Assembly: GCF_014773245.1 (NCBI RefSeq) | Contig: NZ_JACWMX010000004.1 | Location: 124,001 to 188,000, forward strand | DNA length: 64,000 nt | Source of the DNA: Mucilaginibacter glaciei | GTDB taxonomy: Bacteria; Bacteroidota; Bacteroidia; Sphingobacteriales; Sphingobacteriaceae | Reading direction: 5' to 3' | Shown: positions 51,938-61,598 of the stretch, piece by piece | Layout of the letters: each line of letters starts with the position of its first letter | Position numbering within the stretch: the stretch's first letter is position 1 | Made by a program: the position numbers and the translations under genes | Notes under the pieces: generated by a model | What the model saw: only the letters and a program-made list of their open reading frames with translations | What the model was told of the DNA's origin: nothing | Database searches by the model: none

Positions 51938-52022
51938 ATGAACAATAAACATGCCCGCCGCCATTGCTAAAATGCGCGCCACAGACCAAAATGTAAAGAG
52001 ATAATTAGAGATTTTTAGAGGC
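51938..52022 (+). pseudogene. Remnant of the ffh 3' end
   Basis: The reading MPAAIAKMRATDQNVKR-stop (from 51951) resembles the Ffh C-terminus NPAAMANMMRRMPKM-stop, and the following 24 bp are identical to the bases after ffh (49939-49962). Small indels separate the two. It cannot be functional. Confidence 0.6.
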
Positions 52023-52160
52023 ACCCTACCCGAAGTCTTTTGTTATATATAACCTGCCATCCGATGTCTTTGACTTCGCGAATACCCTTGCCGCCTAACA
52101 ATTTTACTAAAATTAATGGTGGCGCTATCGTGTCAGTACCAAAAAAGTAATAACCTGATT

Positions 52161-52216
52161 ATCAGATGTTCATGAATGTTCACGGTGTTCATGGTGTTCA
52201 TGCGTGAACATGAACA
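52161..52216. repeat. TGTTCATGG/TGTTCACGG tandem repeat with hairpin
   Basis: A 9-bp-period run (tgttcacgg tgttcatgg tgttcatgc) ends in TGTTCATG (52195-52202) facing CATGAACA (52209-52216) across 6 bases. Confidence 0.6.
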
Positions 52217-52337
52217 CATTTTACCCCCTCATTTCCTCGAAGTAAGTACTATTAAAACCCGTTCGTAAAAAAGATAGTACATCTGCCTAATGCCATAAAT
52301 TTTTATAAACTTTAGCCTTTCAATCAGTTTTAAAGCT

Positions 52338-54494
52338 ATGATGTTAACCTTACCACGCAAATCCCTATGGGTGGCGCTTGCTCTAACGGCATTTTCGGCA
52401 CAAGCGCAAAAAAAGCAGCTTACCACCGGGCAAATGCTCAAGAACGAACCGAATAAGATTGTCGCCCCTATCCCCAATATTACCGGTTGGGCCGATAATA
52501 CACATTACATAAAGGGTGCTGCCGGCCGCCGTGGCGGCAACGGTACCGCGGTTGATGTACTTACCGGTGCCGAAACCCCTTATACGCCACCGCCTGCAAA
52601 GGGTACCACCGTATCGGTGCATGATAAAGACATTTACCTGAAAGCGGTTGACGGTACCGAAACCCGCCTAACCAAAACAGTTGATCTGGAGCAAAACCCG
52701 CAACTATCGCCCGATGGTAAAATGGTGGCCTATACTTTTGGCGGCAACCTTTACCTGATCGATATCGCCGCAGGCAAAACATCAAAACTAACTACCGATG
52801 GTACGGATGTGATCTACAACGGTTACGCCTCATGGGTTTACTACGAAGAGATTTTGGGGCGCCCTACGCAGTACCGGGCTTTTTGGTGGTCGCCGGATAG
52901 CAAGCACCTGGCCTGGATGCACTTTAACGATACCAGGGTGCCTATGTTCCCGATCTATAACTCAGAAGGCCAGCACGGCTTTACCGAGCTTACCCGCTAC
53001 CCGGAGGCTGGAGATCCCAACCCGGAAGTGAAGATGGGCTTCTATTCTATTGCTGATAATAAGATCAGCTGGGCCGATTTCGATGAGAAAGCGGATACTT
53101 ATTTGGGCACGCCGTTTTGGTCGCCAGATGGCAGTTCGTTGTGGATGCAGTGGATGAACCGCGATCAGAATAACCTGAAGATCTATACGGTTAACCCGAC
53201 TACGGGTGCCAAGAAGGAGATCTATGACGAAGCGCAAAAAACCTGGCTGGACTGGTTTGATGATATCAACTTCCTTAAAAGCAACCCGGGCTATATCGTA
53301 AAGAGCGATAAAAGCGGCTGGATGCAATTATATTGGTATGGTATGGATGGCAAGCTTAAAACGCAGATCACCAAGGGTGATTTTACAGTAACCAACCTTA
53401 CTTACATCGACGAGAAGAATAAACTGGTATACTTTACCGCCCGTAAAGAGAACTCCGCTCGGGTTGACTTTTATAAGATCGGCTTTACCGGAAAAGGCCT
53501 CACCCGCCTAACTACCGGCGAGTATAATCACAATATCAATTTATCGCCGGAAGGCAGTTACTTCACAGATAGCTATTCAAACGTGAGCACCCCAACCAAA
53601 CTGGCGGTGTATGATAACAAAGGTAAGCTGATCAAAGAAATTGCCGATAGCAAAGGTGCCGAGTATGGCGATTATGAATTAGCTACCACCCAATTGTTGC
53701 GCGTTAAAACAGCCGATGGTTTCGATTTGCCGATGACGGTAATGCTGCCAACCAATTTTGATAAAACTAAAAAGTATCCGGTAGTAATCAGCATATACGG
53801 CGGACCTAATGCAGGTACCGTGATGGATACATGGCGCTTTAGCGGCCAAAGCCAGTGGTGGGCAAAAGAGGGCATTATACAGGTGGCGTTAGATCACCGT
53901 GCCTCGGGCCATTTTGGTAAGGCCGGCCAAAACTATATTTATAAAGACCTGGGCAAATGGGAAATGGCCGACTACATCACGATGGTAAAATACCTGGAAG
54001 CCAACTACGGGGTAGACCCGGCAAGGATAATGATTACAGGCGGCAGCTATGGCGGTTACATCACTGCTTACGCTTTAACTTACGGTGCCGATGTATTTAC
54101 TCACGGTATCGCTAACTTTGGTGTAATGGATTGGAGCCTTTATGATTCGCACTACACAGAACGCTATATGGGCACCCCTAAAAACAACCCTGAAGGTTAT
54201 AAGAACAGCTCGGTGTTGACCTATGCCGATAAGCTTAAAGGCACCCTGCGTATTGTACATGGCACAATGGACGATAACGTGCACATGCAAAACAGTATCC
54301 AGCTAATCTCAAAACTGCAGGACCTGGGTAAAAACTTTGAGTTTATGCTTTATCCCGGTCAGCGTCACGGCTTCCGCGACCCAGCCAAAGCAGCACATAG
54401 CACGATGGAAGCAAATAAATTCATCTACAAATATTTGTTGAATAAACCATTCCCTGAGGAAGATTTTAAACGACCTGCGCCAACAAGGCCATAG
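52338..54494 (+). CDS. Dipeptidyl peptidase IV (S9B serine peptidase)
   Basis: 718 aa with a signal peptide (about 1-25). An N-terminal beta-propeller (about 40-470) includes WSPDSKHLAWMHFNDTRVPMFP. The peptidase domain has Ser570 (GGSYGGYIT), an Asp in GTMDDNVHM (645-646) and His677 (GQRHGFRDP), in the family order. The conserved EE-type DPP-IV motif is seen as YYEEILG. It cleaves X-Pro or X-Ala dipeptides in the periplasm. A strong terminator follows. Confidence 0.94.
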   Translation: MMLTLPRKSLWVALALTAFSAQAQKKQLTTGQMLKNEPNKIVAPIPNITGWADNTHYIKGAAGRRGGNGTAVDVLTGAETPYTPPPAKGTTVSVHDKDIYLKAVDGTETRLTKTVDLEQNPQLSPDGKMVAYTFGGNLYLIDIAAGKTSKLTTDGTDVIYNGYASWVYYEEILGRPTQYRAFWWSPDSKHLAWMHFNDTRVPMFPIYNSEGQHGFTELTRYPEAGDPNPEVKMGFYSIADNKISWADFDEKADTYLGTPFWSPDGSSLWMQWMNRDQNNLKIYTVNPTTGAKKEIYDEAQKTWLDWFDDINFLKSNPGYIVKSDKSGWMQLYWYGMDGKLKTQITKGDFTVTNLTYIDEKNKLVYFTARKENSARVDFYKIGFTGKGLTRLTTGEYNHNINLSPEGSYFTDSYSNVSTPTKLAVYDNKGKLIKEIADSKGAEYGDYELATTQLLRVKTADGFDLPMTVMLPTNFDKTKKYPVVISIYGGPNAGTVMDTWRFSGQSQWWAKEGIIQVALDHRASGHFGKAGQNYIYKDLGKWEMADYITMVKYLEANYGVDPARIMITGGSYGGYITAYALTYGADVFTHGIANFGVMDWSLYDSHYTERYMGTPKNNPEGYKNSSVLTYADKLKGTLRIVHGTMDDNVHMQNSIQLISKLQDLGKNFEFMLYPGQRHGFRDPAKAAHSTMEANKFIYKYLLNKPFPEEDFKRPAPTRP

Positions 54495-54516
54495 ATAAAA
54501 GCATTCAAAATAAAAT

Positions 54517-54550
54517 GCCCCCAAATAGTATTAGCTATTGGGGGCTTTTA
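54517..54550. terminator. Terminator between DPP-IV and DUF5686 genes
   Basis: GCCCCCAAATAG faces CTATTGGGGGC with a short loop, then TTTTATT. It is suitable for both convergent genes. Confidence 0.85.
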
Positions 54551-54572
54551 TTGGATAAAAACGCAAATTAGG

Positions 54573-57206
54573 TTATAAATCGGGCCTGATACTTAATTTA
54601 AGGCCGTAGGGTGATATGCCGGGATGATCCAGGTAATTAAATCGTTTAATAATGTCGAAACGGAGCAGTTTAAAAATGTTACCTAAGCCAACACCAGCCT
54701 CTACGTATGGTGTGCTGCCTAAGCCGTAGGTGCCATTTGAATCTTTTGACCCGGTTGGAAACTGGTACAGGTTGACTGATAGTAGCGGGTTGTTTTCGGC
54801 ACGCAGGCCCCCGTACAAAATTTTACCTGACAGGTACTCCCGCCATTTTAAGTGTTTTATCAACGGTATCTTATTTAAAAAGAACCCGTTAAAGCTTTGC
54901 GTATAATTTAACCCGGCGTAATGATCGCTTACAAATTCAAGGTAGTACATTTTATTGTACGCGTTACGGTCATAAGATATTGATTGGTTGGCCGGGCTGA
55001 TATTTAATAACGGGAAAGGAATCTTACCTATCAGGTATCCACCCAACAGCGTTACATCAGCATAACCTAATTGCGAAAGGTAAAAGCGTTTATAGATGTT
55101 AGCGGTTATATTGGTGTAATTATATGCCCCGTTAAATACGCCTTTCATCCCCTGGGTAATAAATAAATTGTAGATAGGGTATGGACTTTTGATCGTCCGC
55201 CGGCTTTGCGACCCTTGTATCAATTGTTCATGGGGCGCGAACCTTAAACCAATGTTGATCTCGCTGGTGGTCAGGTCGCGGATAATGGTACCCGGCTGGT
55301 CGTTAACTCGGAAACGCAAAGAACCCGCGGCTTGCTGGTTCCAGTTACGGAAGGTGACGTTGTATGAGAAATGGTTCTCAAAATCTTTCACATACGCCAA
55401 CGAAAAGATCTTGTTATAAAGCCAGTAATCGGTACCGCCCGTTTGAAAAGAGCCCAACGCCGCCTGCGAACTGTTGATTGAAAAATTTTGCCCGGGCAGG
55501 TCTACATCATAGCTATAACCTACCTTAAAATAATCATTTGGGAAACGGTAGGGAGCCACCTTATTGAGTGCGAAAATAGTATTGAGTTCGTATTTAAATT
55601 GCTGGTCGCGCAGCCCGTAGGCAGTAAACCCATCCAGGTAAATAGTTTTATTGAACTCTGGCGTTGTGCGCGCGCCTAACTGAAAACGGCTGCCCTCTTG
55701 GGTATCATAAGAATAAAGTGAACCTACGGGCCCCGCCTGTAGTGGACCTACTTTCGCATAATCAGTAGTAAAGGTTGATGTAAACCAGGTGAGCCGTTTA
55801 AACGATGGCATGTTTTGCAGCCTATTGATGCGCGCGTATACCTGGGTTTGTTTGGCAGCGGTGCTGTCAGCAGGTTGTGCAGCCCAGATTGCGGTGTCGG
55901 CCTTTGCTGCTTCCGGTATAGCCTGCAAGCTTTTACCATTGTAAAAAGCAGATGGTTGTGGCGTATTCAATTTATAATCATAGTAGCTAACCGTTCGTTC
56001 GCCAATAACCCCGGTTCCCTTACTTTTCGAAATGCCAAAGTCCGCTTTTACATTAGTTTGGGTAAGATAGTATCGCCCGTCGGGATAGGGCCTGAAATCA
56101 AGCTTGATCGTTAAGCTCCGCATAAAGTTGATATTGATCTGCTTGTTAACATTTAACTCACAGCCGTCTACTGCATAGCGCCCGTCGAGCGTTACGAGCA
56201 AATAGCCTTCAAATAGCAAGTCTCCTTTAGCACGGGGGGTAAAGCTTATCCGGGCCAGTTTGCCCCTATCGGTGGCTATGGTATCTGTTATAAAAAACTT
56301 ATAGAAATTGGGCGCATGGTCTGCAATGGGGCTCAGAAATTCGTTTACCATCACAAAAATATTGTTCTCATAAATATCGATGTTATTACCGTATAGTCTG
56401 TTGAGGTAAGTTTCAACCCCGGCAGTATCTATAAATTTGATGATATTGATTCCCTTTTCGGCCTGCAAGATCCGGATATTCTTTTCCGGGTTTTTTCGGT
56501 AATAATTCTGGTAGATCTTTTCGCTGAAAAAAACCGGCAGAGTAGCCTGTTTTTGTCCGTTCACGGTTGAGGATGAATCGAGCATGAACTTATATTTGCT
56601 AAAAAAGCTCCCGTTAACAAATTTCTTAGGCAGGTTAAAAAGAGATAAACCGATACGCTCATATTGATTATATTGAAGGTAATCGCCGCTTTGCATTCGG
56701 TTTTGCGATTTATGGTCTATTACCTGCTGGATCAGTTCAACGGCGGGGTTGCCCTTGTTGCGGTATTTTGCCTTTTTGCCTGATACTACCGAAACTTCTT
56801 TAAGTTGTGTTTGTGAGCTGCTCAGGCGGATCACCAGGTCATTCACCTGCCCGGACTTTATAGTTTTAGTTACGGTTTGATAGCCCACAAAAGAAAAAGC
56901 CACCTTACTAAATGCGCCTGCGCCGCTGAGTTTAAATTCGCCTATTGCATTGGTGCTTGTACCAAACTGGCTGCCGGGGAAGGCAACAGTAATGAAAGAT
57001 AGCGGCTTATTGGTTACGGCATCTACCACTTTACCTCTTACTACGGTGGCGGCAGGTGTTACTGTCGTCTGCTGAGCACGAACGTTAGCCGGAAAAAAAA
57101 AGAATAAAAAAGTAATAGGTAGCGCGAAGAACAAGCACTTGAAAAAGAAATAAACTCGGTAGTATACTAAATTATACCCGCTAAATATCGATGTCACGAT
57201 TATCAA
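54573..57206 (-). CDS. DUF5686 protein with carboxypeptidase-regulatory-like N-terminus
   Basis: 877 aa with an N-terminal signal (cleavage near NVRAQ, about residue 45). Residues about 55-140 form a CarboxypepD_reg-like domain (VRGKVVDAVTNKPLSFITVAFPG). DUF5686 follows, an outer-membrane barrel-type region with many Tyr/Asn strands (YKFMLDSSSTVNGQKQATLPVFFSEKIYQNYYRKNPEK). The signal seems long; an internal start is possible but no better ATG is seen. Function unknown; widespread in Bacteroidota. Confidence 0.86.
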   Translation of the reverse strand: MIIVTSIFSGYNLVYYRVYFFFKCLFFALPITFLFFFFPANVRAQQTTVTPAATVVRGKVVDAVTNKPLSFITVAFPGSQFGTSTNAIGEFKLSGAGAFSKVAFSFVGYQTVTKTIKSGQVNDLVIRLSSSQTQLKEVSVVSGKKAKYRNKGNPAVELIQQVIDHKSQNRMQSGDYLQYNQYERIGLSLFNLPKKFVNGSFFSKYKFMLDSSSTVNGQKQATLPVFFSEKIYQNYYRKNPEKNIRILQAEKGINIIKFIDTAGVETYLNRLYGNNIDIYENNIFVMVNEFLSPIADHAPNFYKFFITDTIATDRGKLARISFTPRAKGDLLFEGYLLVTLDGRYAVDGCELNVNKQININFMRSLTIKLDFRPYPDGRYYLTQTNVKADFGISKSKGTGVIGERTVSYYDYKLNTPQPSAFYNGKSLQAIPEAAKADTAIWAAQPADSTAAKQTQVYARINRLQNMPSFKRLTWFTSTFTTDYAKVGPLQAGPVGSLYSYDTQEGSRFQLGARTTPEFNKTIYLDGFTAYGLRDQQFKYELNTIFALNKVAPYRFPNDYFKVGYSYDVDLPGQNFSINSSQAALGSFQTGGTDYWLYNKIFSLAYVKDFENHFSYNVTFRNWNQQAAGSLRFRVNDQPGTIIRDLTTSEINIGLRFAPHEQLIQGSQSRRTIKSPYPIYNLFITQGMKGVFNGAYNYTNITANIYKRFYLSQLGYADVTLLGGYLIGKIPFPLLNISPANQSISYDRNAYNKMYYLEFVSDHYAGLNYTQSFNGFFLNKIPLIKHLKWREYLSGKILYGGLRAENNPLLSVNLYQFPTGSKDSNGTYGLGSTPYVEAGVGLGNIFKLLRFDIIKRFNYLDHPGISPYGLKLSIRPDL

Positions 57207-57329
57207 ATGAAGGCTATTAAGTATATGCTGAACCTGCTAATTAACGACTTACAGTACAATTAAGTACTTATCCGAACCTGAAAAATAATCAGGAAACAAA
57301 TTTATAGCCGACAGTTTTTAATGTTGGAT

Positions 57330-58349
57330 TTATTTCTCCATAGCTGCACGGTATTCTCCACGCCTGGCCGCATTGTTTAAACGTGCACGATCATACAATA
57401 GTTGCTGCGCTGTAGCCACATTTTCATCCTTACCTTGCCAATAGTCCATTGCGGGTTGTTGCAATGCCCGCGCATAAGAGAACGTAAGCGCCCAGGGCAA
57501 TTTATTCCTATACTGCACATGCATTGCATTTAAATGCGCGCTGGCATCTTCCGGATTTTGGCCGCCTGAAAGAAACGCTACTCCAGGCACCGCCGCTGGT
57601 ACGCATCTCAATAGGCATTTTACCGTTTCGTCGGCAACCTGTTCTACAGTTGCAGTTTGCGTTGAATCAAGGCCTGGCAGTATCATATTAGGTTTCAGGA
57701 TCATCCCCTCTAAATATACCCGCTGACTAATAAGCACCTCGAAAACTATATGCAGCACACGTTGCGTGACCTCAAAACACTTTTCAATAGTATGGTCGCC
57801 ATCCATAATTACTTCGGGCTCAACAATGGGCACTAAGCCAGCCTCCTGACAAAGGGTTGCATACCGGGCCAGCGCGTGGGCATTGGCGTAAATGCAACCA
57901 TCGGTAGGAATCTCATCGGCAATACTGATCACTGCGCGCCACTTGGCAAATTTTAAGCCTGCTTTCGCGTAGTCTGCTAACCGTTCACGTAACCCATCCA
58001 GCCCTTCGGTGATCTTTTCACCAGGGAAGGCTGGCATATCCTTTGCCCCCTCGTCTAACTTTATTCCGGGGATGATACCCGCATCGTTCAAAACTGATAT
58101 AAATGACTTACCATCCGCGGTACTTTGTTTAACCGTTTCGTCAAACAAAATAGCCCCACTAATGCACTCTCCCAAGCCGGGCGTAGTTACAATTAACTCG
58201 CGATATTTCCGGCGAAACTCTTCTGTCTCCGGGATGCCTGCTTCCTTAAAGCGTTTGTTCGCTGTCGGGGTGCTCTCGTCCATCGCCAGTAACCCTTTAT
58301 TACCTGCCATTAGTTGGCGGGCTGTTTCTATAAGTGCCTGCTTGTTCAT
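57330..58349 (-). CDS. Class I fructose-bisphosphate aldolase
   Basis: 339 aa; cleaves fructose 1,6-bisphosphate without a metal. The Schiff-base Lys is Lys219 (ILKPNMILPG). LAMDESTPTANKRF, VEPEVIMDG and FLSGGQNPEDASAHLNAMH are class I signatures. The family is more common in eukaryotes but occurs in many Bacteroidota. It appears monocistronic. Confidence 0.94.
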   Translation of the reverse strand: MNKQALIETARQLMAGNKGLLAMDESTPTANKRFKEAGIPETEEFRRKYRELIVTTPGLGECISGAILFDETVKQSTADGKSFISVLNDAGIIPGIKLDEGAKDMPAFPGEKITEGLDGLRERLADYAKAGLKFAKWRAVISIADEIPTDGCIYANAHALARYATLCQEAGLVPIVEPEVIMDGDHTIEKCFEVTQRVLHIVFEVLISQRVYLEGMILKPNMILPGLDSTQTATVEQVADETVKCLLRCVPAAVPGVAFLSGGQNPEDASAHLNAMHVQYRNKLPWALTFSYARALQQPAMDYWQGKDENVATAQQLLYDRARLNNAARRGEYRAAMEK

Positions 58350-58385
58350 TTTAGCATTTTAGGCTTAATAATTTAAAAACCCGCA

Positions 58386-58574
58386 TCAATGCCTGGGCTC
58401 GCCGTTGTAATCGGGCGGTAATTCTGGCACTTCCGTTGTTTCGGGTTTAGCTATCTCCGGCTTTTCATTATATCCGGTATTTGCCCCCTGTCCTGGCTGT
58501 TCTACCTCTGGTTGCGGCTCATATCCCGAGCCGCCCTCGGCAGGCCCGGTTTCTTCATCGTGCTTTTTGCCCAT
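58386..58574 (-). CDS. Small acidic Pro/Glu/Gly-rich hypothetical protein, 62 aa
   Basis: Low-complexity sequence (EETGPAEGGSGYEPQPEVEQPG...), probably disordered. It is 7 nt downstream of the small membrane gene at 58582. Function unknown. Confidence 0.55.
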   Translation of the reverse strand: MGKKHDEETGPAEGGSGYEPQPEVEQPGQGANTGYNEKPEIAKPETTEVPELPPDYNGEPRH

Positions 58575-58581
58575 GCCGATA

Positions 58582-58818
58582 CTATAGCACGTGGTCTAAT
58601 ACAGACTTGATTGATTTTTTGGAGAAGGGAACCTTTTTGCTTCCGTATTCTGCAGCTGCATTCTTTGCCGCATCTTTAAGCATCTTTTTAGCTTTTTTGC
58701 GGGACACCTGGCCGCTATCGCTCAAAAACCAATAAGTAAGCGCACCCGCTGCAAGGGTACCAATGGCTATAGTTGCTATTAAACCGGTATGGTCTTTTTT
58801 TTGAAATGGATTTTTCAT
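58582..58818 (-). CDS. Small membrane protein, YtxH-like
   Basis: 78 aa with one membrane segment (GLIATIAIGTLAAGALTYWFL, about 12-33) and a basic Lys-rich cytosolic tail (RKKAKKMLKDAAKNAAAEYGSKK). This plan recalls YtxH-type stress proteins, but similarity is only general. In operon with the 58386 gene. Confidence 0.6.
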   Translation of the reverse strand: MKNPFQKKDHTGLIATIAIGTLAAGALTYWFLSDSGQVSRKKAKKMLKDAAKNAAAEYGSKKVPFSKKSIKSVLDHVL

Positions 58819-58917
58819 AACGTTAAAATTAAAGTGTAAACCGCCGGGCTACGCCACGCGGTAGTTTTATAACGGTTGTTAAGCGGTTTTGTTTAATTGG
58901 ATTTTTACAAGTGTAGT

Positions 58918-59511
58918 TTACCCCACCTTTAACCATCCCGTAATGCTCATCCGTTGTTTGGCGGTAACCAACACCTCGTGTTCCAGATCGGTACTTTTAA
59001 AGAAAACGCTTTTACCGTTCATTGGCGATATATGCTGCAGGTGATCGCTGTGATGGATGCACAGTTCGCCGCCGTCGGCCTGCACCCAATCCGTATTCAG
59101 GTACATGATCATGGAGTAAGCCCGGCTGCCGTTATTTTGAAACTGATCCAGGTGCTTTTTATAGAAGGCGCCCTTTTCATACAAAGTATAATGAAACTCG
59201 TACCCGGTAATGCCGGTATAGCAGGTACGGTTAAGGTATTCAATAAAGCCGTCCATCAGGTCAAAAAAGGCATTCTCGTAAATATCGTTATGTTTACGGT
59301 CAAGCCAGTAAATGCTGTCGCCCCTAACCTGTTTATCAAGAGCCACCAAATTTTCGTTACCCGTGCCTGCATTGTGCATCAGCTTATCGGCAAAAAGCAA
59401 TAGCAAGTTATCTTTTAAGTGGCCGGAAAGGGCAATGCTCAAAAAATGATCAGATACGCCAACCTGGGTATCTATGTAACTGTCGACAAATGAACTGAAA
59501 GTTTTTTCCAA
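58918..59511 (-). CDS. 2OG-Fe(II) oxygenase (prolyl 4-hydroxylase-like)
   Basis: 197 aa double-stranded beta-helix. Iron ligands are His120 and Asp122 (KKHLDQFQ) and His178 (DLEHEV); Arg187 (KQRMSITGWL) would bind 2-oxoglutarate. MIMYLNTDW and GGELCIHH are typical of the P4Hc family. Substrate unknown; divergent from the GH42 gene. Confidence 0.88.
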   Translation of the reverse strand: MEKTFSSFVDSYIDTQVGVSDHFLSIALSGHLKDNLLLLFADKLMHNAGTGNENLVALDKQVRGDSIYWLDRKHNDIYENAFFDLMDGFIEYLNRTCYTGITGYEFHYTLYEKGAFYKKHLDQFQNNGSRAYSMIMYLNTDWVQADGGELCIHHSDHLQHISPMNGKSVFFKSTDLEHEVLVTAKQRMSITGWLKVG

Positions 59512-59616
59512 AAGGAAGGCATCACAGTAGCGTGATCGTGCGTTTTGGTGAATGTACCCTTAATAAACCGCATAAGCCCTATACAAACCATTAACCCGTA
59601 ACTTAGTTATTTAAAC

Positions 59617-61566
59617 ATGCAATATTCGAGCAAGCAGCAGGCTACACCGATAATGATGGGTGCCGAGATCTTTATTGAGCCGGGGCAGATGCCCGAAGAG
59701 ATAGATACCTGGTTTTTGCGCCTTAAAGAGGCTGGTATGACCGTTACCCGTATCCGTTTGTTTGAAACCTATATGCACCGGGCAGATGGCAGCTGGGATT
59801 TCGTTCTGTTTGATATAGCTTATCGCGCTGCCGAAAAATATGGTATTAAGATTTATGGCAACCTCTTCCCTGCAACAGCCTTTACCGACCTGGGGGGCCT
59901 AAAATTTCCGCGGGATGATGAGCATTTTAAGGCTATATCCCTTTACGTTGAAAAAGTTGTTTCTCATTTTGTAAAGTTCCCTTCACACTATGGCTGGGTG
60001 CCGGTAAATGAGCCCGGTGTGGGGCATTTTCCGCAAGAGCAGTTTGCTACAACTAAATACGCAGAATGGAAAGCCGCTCAACCTGTGGCCGGTCATGATA
60101 GCCATGGTTACGACCGTTTTGACTTTGCCGATGAGCGCTTTCACCTACACTACAATACCTGGTTTTTAAAATGGCTTACAGACGAGATCCTAAAATATGA
60201 CCCGCATGGGATTATTCACGTAAACAACCACGCGATTTTTAAAAACGTGGCAGAGTACGATTTCCCGGAGTGGCGTGAATTCCTGACCAGCCTGGGTGGC
60301 TCTGCGCACGCCAGTTGGCACTTTGAATATTTTAACCGTAAGCAGTATGCGCTGGCGGTGGCAGCAAATTGCGAGATCATCCGCTCCGGCGCGGGTGGTA
60401 TCCCCTGGTTTATGACCGAGCTGCAGGGCGGCAATAACACATACAGCGGTTTCCTGGCACTATGCCCTACAGCCGAAGAGATTACCCAGTGGCTTTGGAT
60501 AGCAATGGGCACCGAAAGTAAGGGCGCCATATTCTGGTGCCTTAACCCGCGCTCGTCCGGGATCGAGGCCGGTGAATGGGCCATGCTGAATTACCATGAC
60601 CAGCCATCAGACAGGCTTGTAGCCGCAACAGAAGTGACCAAATCTATTCATCAGCATATCGGTTTTTTTGAAGGTGCCAAAGAACTTGAATCGGGCGTAA
60701 ACATCTTATACACCCGCGAATCTTTATGGGTAGAAAAAAAGCTGCAAACGGGTGGTAAACCTTACGAAGGCCGTAGTGAGGGTGGGGTCATGAAATCGGC
60801 CGTTGCTTACTTCGAGGCATTAAGCGAGGCCGGCATACAAGTCAATTTTAAAGAAATTGGCGAATTTGATTTTACCAGGGATTCTTATCTCGGCATAGCT
60901 ATCATATTGGCACACCAAATCTCTATCCCATCTAAATATTGGGAGCCACTGCAAAACTTTGTATTAAAAGGAGGTAAACTGATCGCCGATGGCCTGACAG
61001 GTTATTATGACGAACATGCTGTTTGCCTGATGCGGATGGGCTTCCCTATGCGCGATCTGTGGGGCGCGGATGCTTTAGAATATAGAGCTATCGATGCTAT
61101 AGAGCCGCTAACTATTGATGGTATTGATCTCCCGTCTTTTCAATGGAAAGGGATTTTAGCGCCGACTACCGGCGAGGGAGTTGCTTACAGTGGTAGCGAT
61201 GTGGCCGCCGTCAAAAACCACTATGGCGATGGTGTGGTTTATTGGATCCCATCAATGGTTGGGTTGGGCAGTAGGTTGACAGACGACTACAGTGCGCTCA
61301 ATCAATTCTTATCAATGGCATTAGGACTTAGCGATACCCCGTTTATATTTGATGCGCCTCAAAAGGGTGTGTTGATGAAAGTGCTGTATAATGCAGGCCA
61401 AACGGTTACCATCATCATTAATAAATCGGCAGATAACAGGGTATTTAAATTAAACACGCCGGGAGATGGTTTGCCGGAAGTGATCTATGCAAATAAAGCG
61501 GGCACAGTACCAGGATCAGAGATCAACATCGGTCCCGAAGAAACGCTGGTAATTAAGTGGGCGTAA
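59617..61566 (+). CDS. GH42-type beta-galactosidase
   Basis: 649 aa. TIM-barrel catalytic residues are Glu132 (PVNEPGVGH, acid/base) and Glu268 (FMTELQGGNN, nucleophile). MMGAEIFIEPGQMPEEIDTWFLRLKEAGMTVTRIRLFE is a GH42/GH-A opening. A trimerisation-like domain follows (about 360-560) and a short beta end domain. No signal peptide is seen, so it may be cytosolic. It is followed 32 bp later by a secreted DUF3472 protein, suggesting shared sugar use. Confidence 0.85.
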   Translation: MQYSSKQQATPIMMGAEIFIEPGQMPEEIDTWFLRLKEAGMTVTRIRLFETYMHRADGSWDFVLFDIAYRAAEKYGIKIYGNLFPATAFTDLGGLKFPRDDEHFKAISLYVEKVVSHFVKFPSHYGWVPVNEPGVGHFPQEQFATTKYAEWKAAQPVAGHDSHGYDRFDFADERFHLHYNTWFLKWLTDEILKYDPHGIIHVNNHAIFKNVAEYDFPEWREFLTSLGGSAHASWHFEYFNRKQYALAVAANCEIIRSGAGGIPWFMTELQGGNNTYSGFLALCPTAEEITQWLWIAMGTESKGAIFWCLNPRSSGIEAGEWAMLNYHDQPSDRLVAATEVTKSIHQHIGFFEGAKELESGVNILYTRESLWVEKKLQTGGKPYEGRSEGGVMKSAVAYFEALSEAGIQVNFKEIGEFDFTRDSYLGIAIILAHQISIPSKYWEPLQNFVLKGGKLIADGLTGYYDEHAVCLMRMGFPMRDLWGADALEYRAIDAIEPLTIDGIDLPSFQWKGILAPTTGEGVAYSGSDVAAVKNHYGDGVVYWIPSMVGLGSRLTDDYSALNQFLSMALGLSDTPFIFDAPQKGVLMKVLYNAGQTVTIIINKSADNRVFKLNTPGDGLPEVIYANKAGTVPGSEINIGPEETLVIKWA

Positions 61567-61598
61567 GTATTAGCTTTGTGTTTTAAGCCTATGCTGAT

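Larger units (their letters stand above)
51749..52337. other. 589-bp non-coding interval with repeats and an ffh remnant
   Basis: No gene is seen. It holds a single ATTTC...GAAAT repeat arm (51832-51869), an ffh 3' remnant (51938-52022) and a 9-bp-period tandem repeat with hairpin (52161-52216). No promoter for the DPP-IV gene was clear. Confidence 0.6.

Noticed and set aside
52161..52216. CRISPR-like tandem repeat
   Set aside because: The units are about 9 bp, have no spacers and no cas genes are near.
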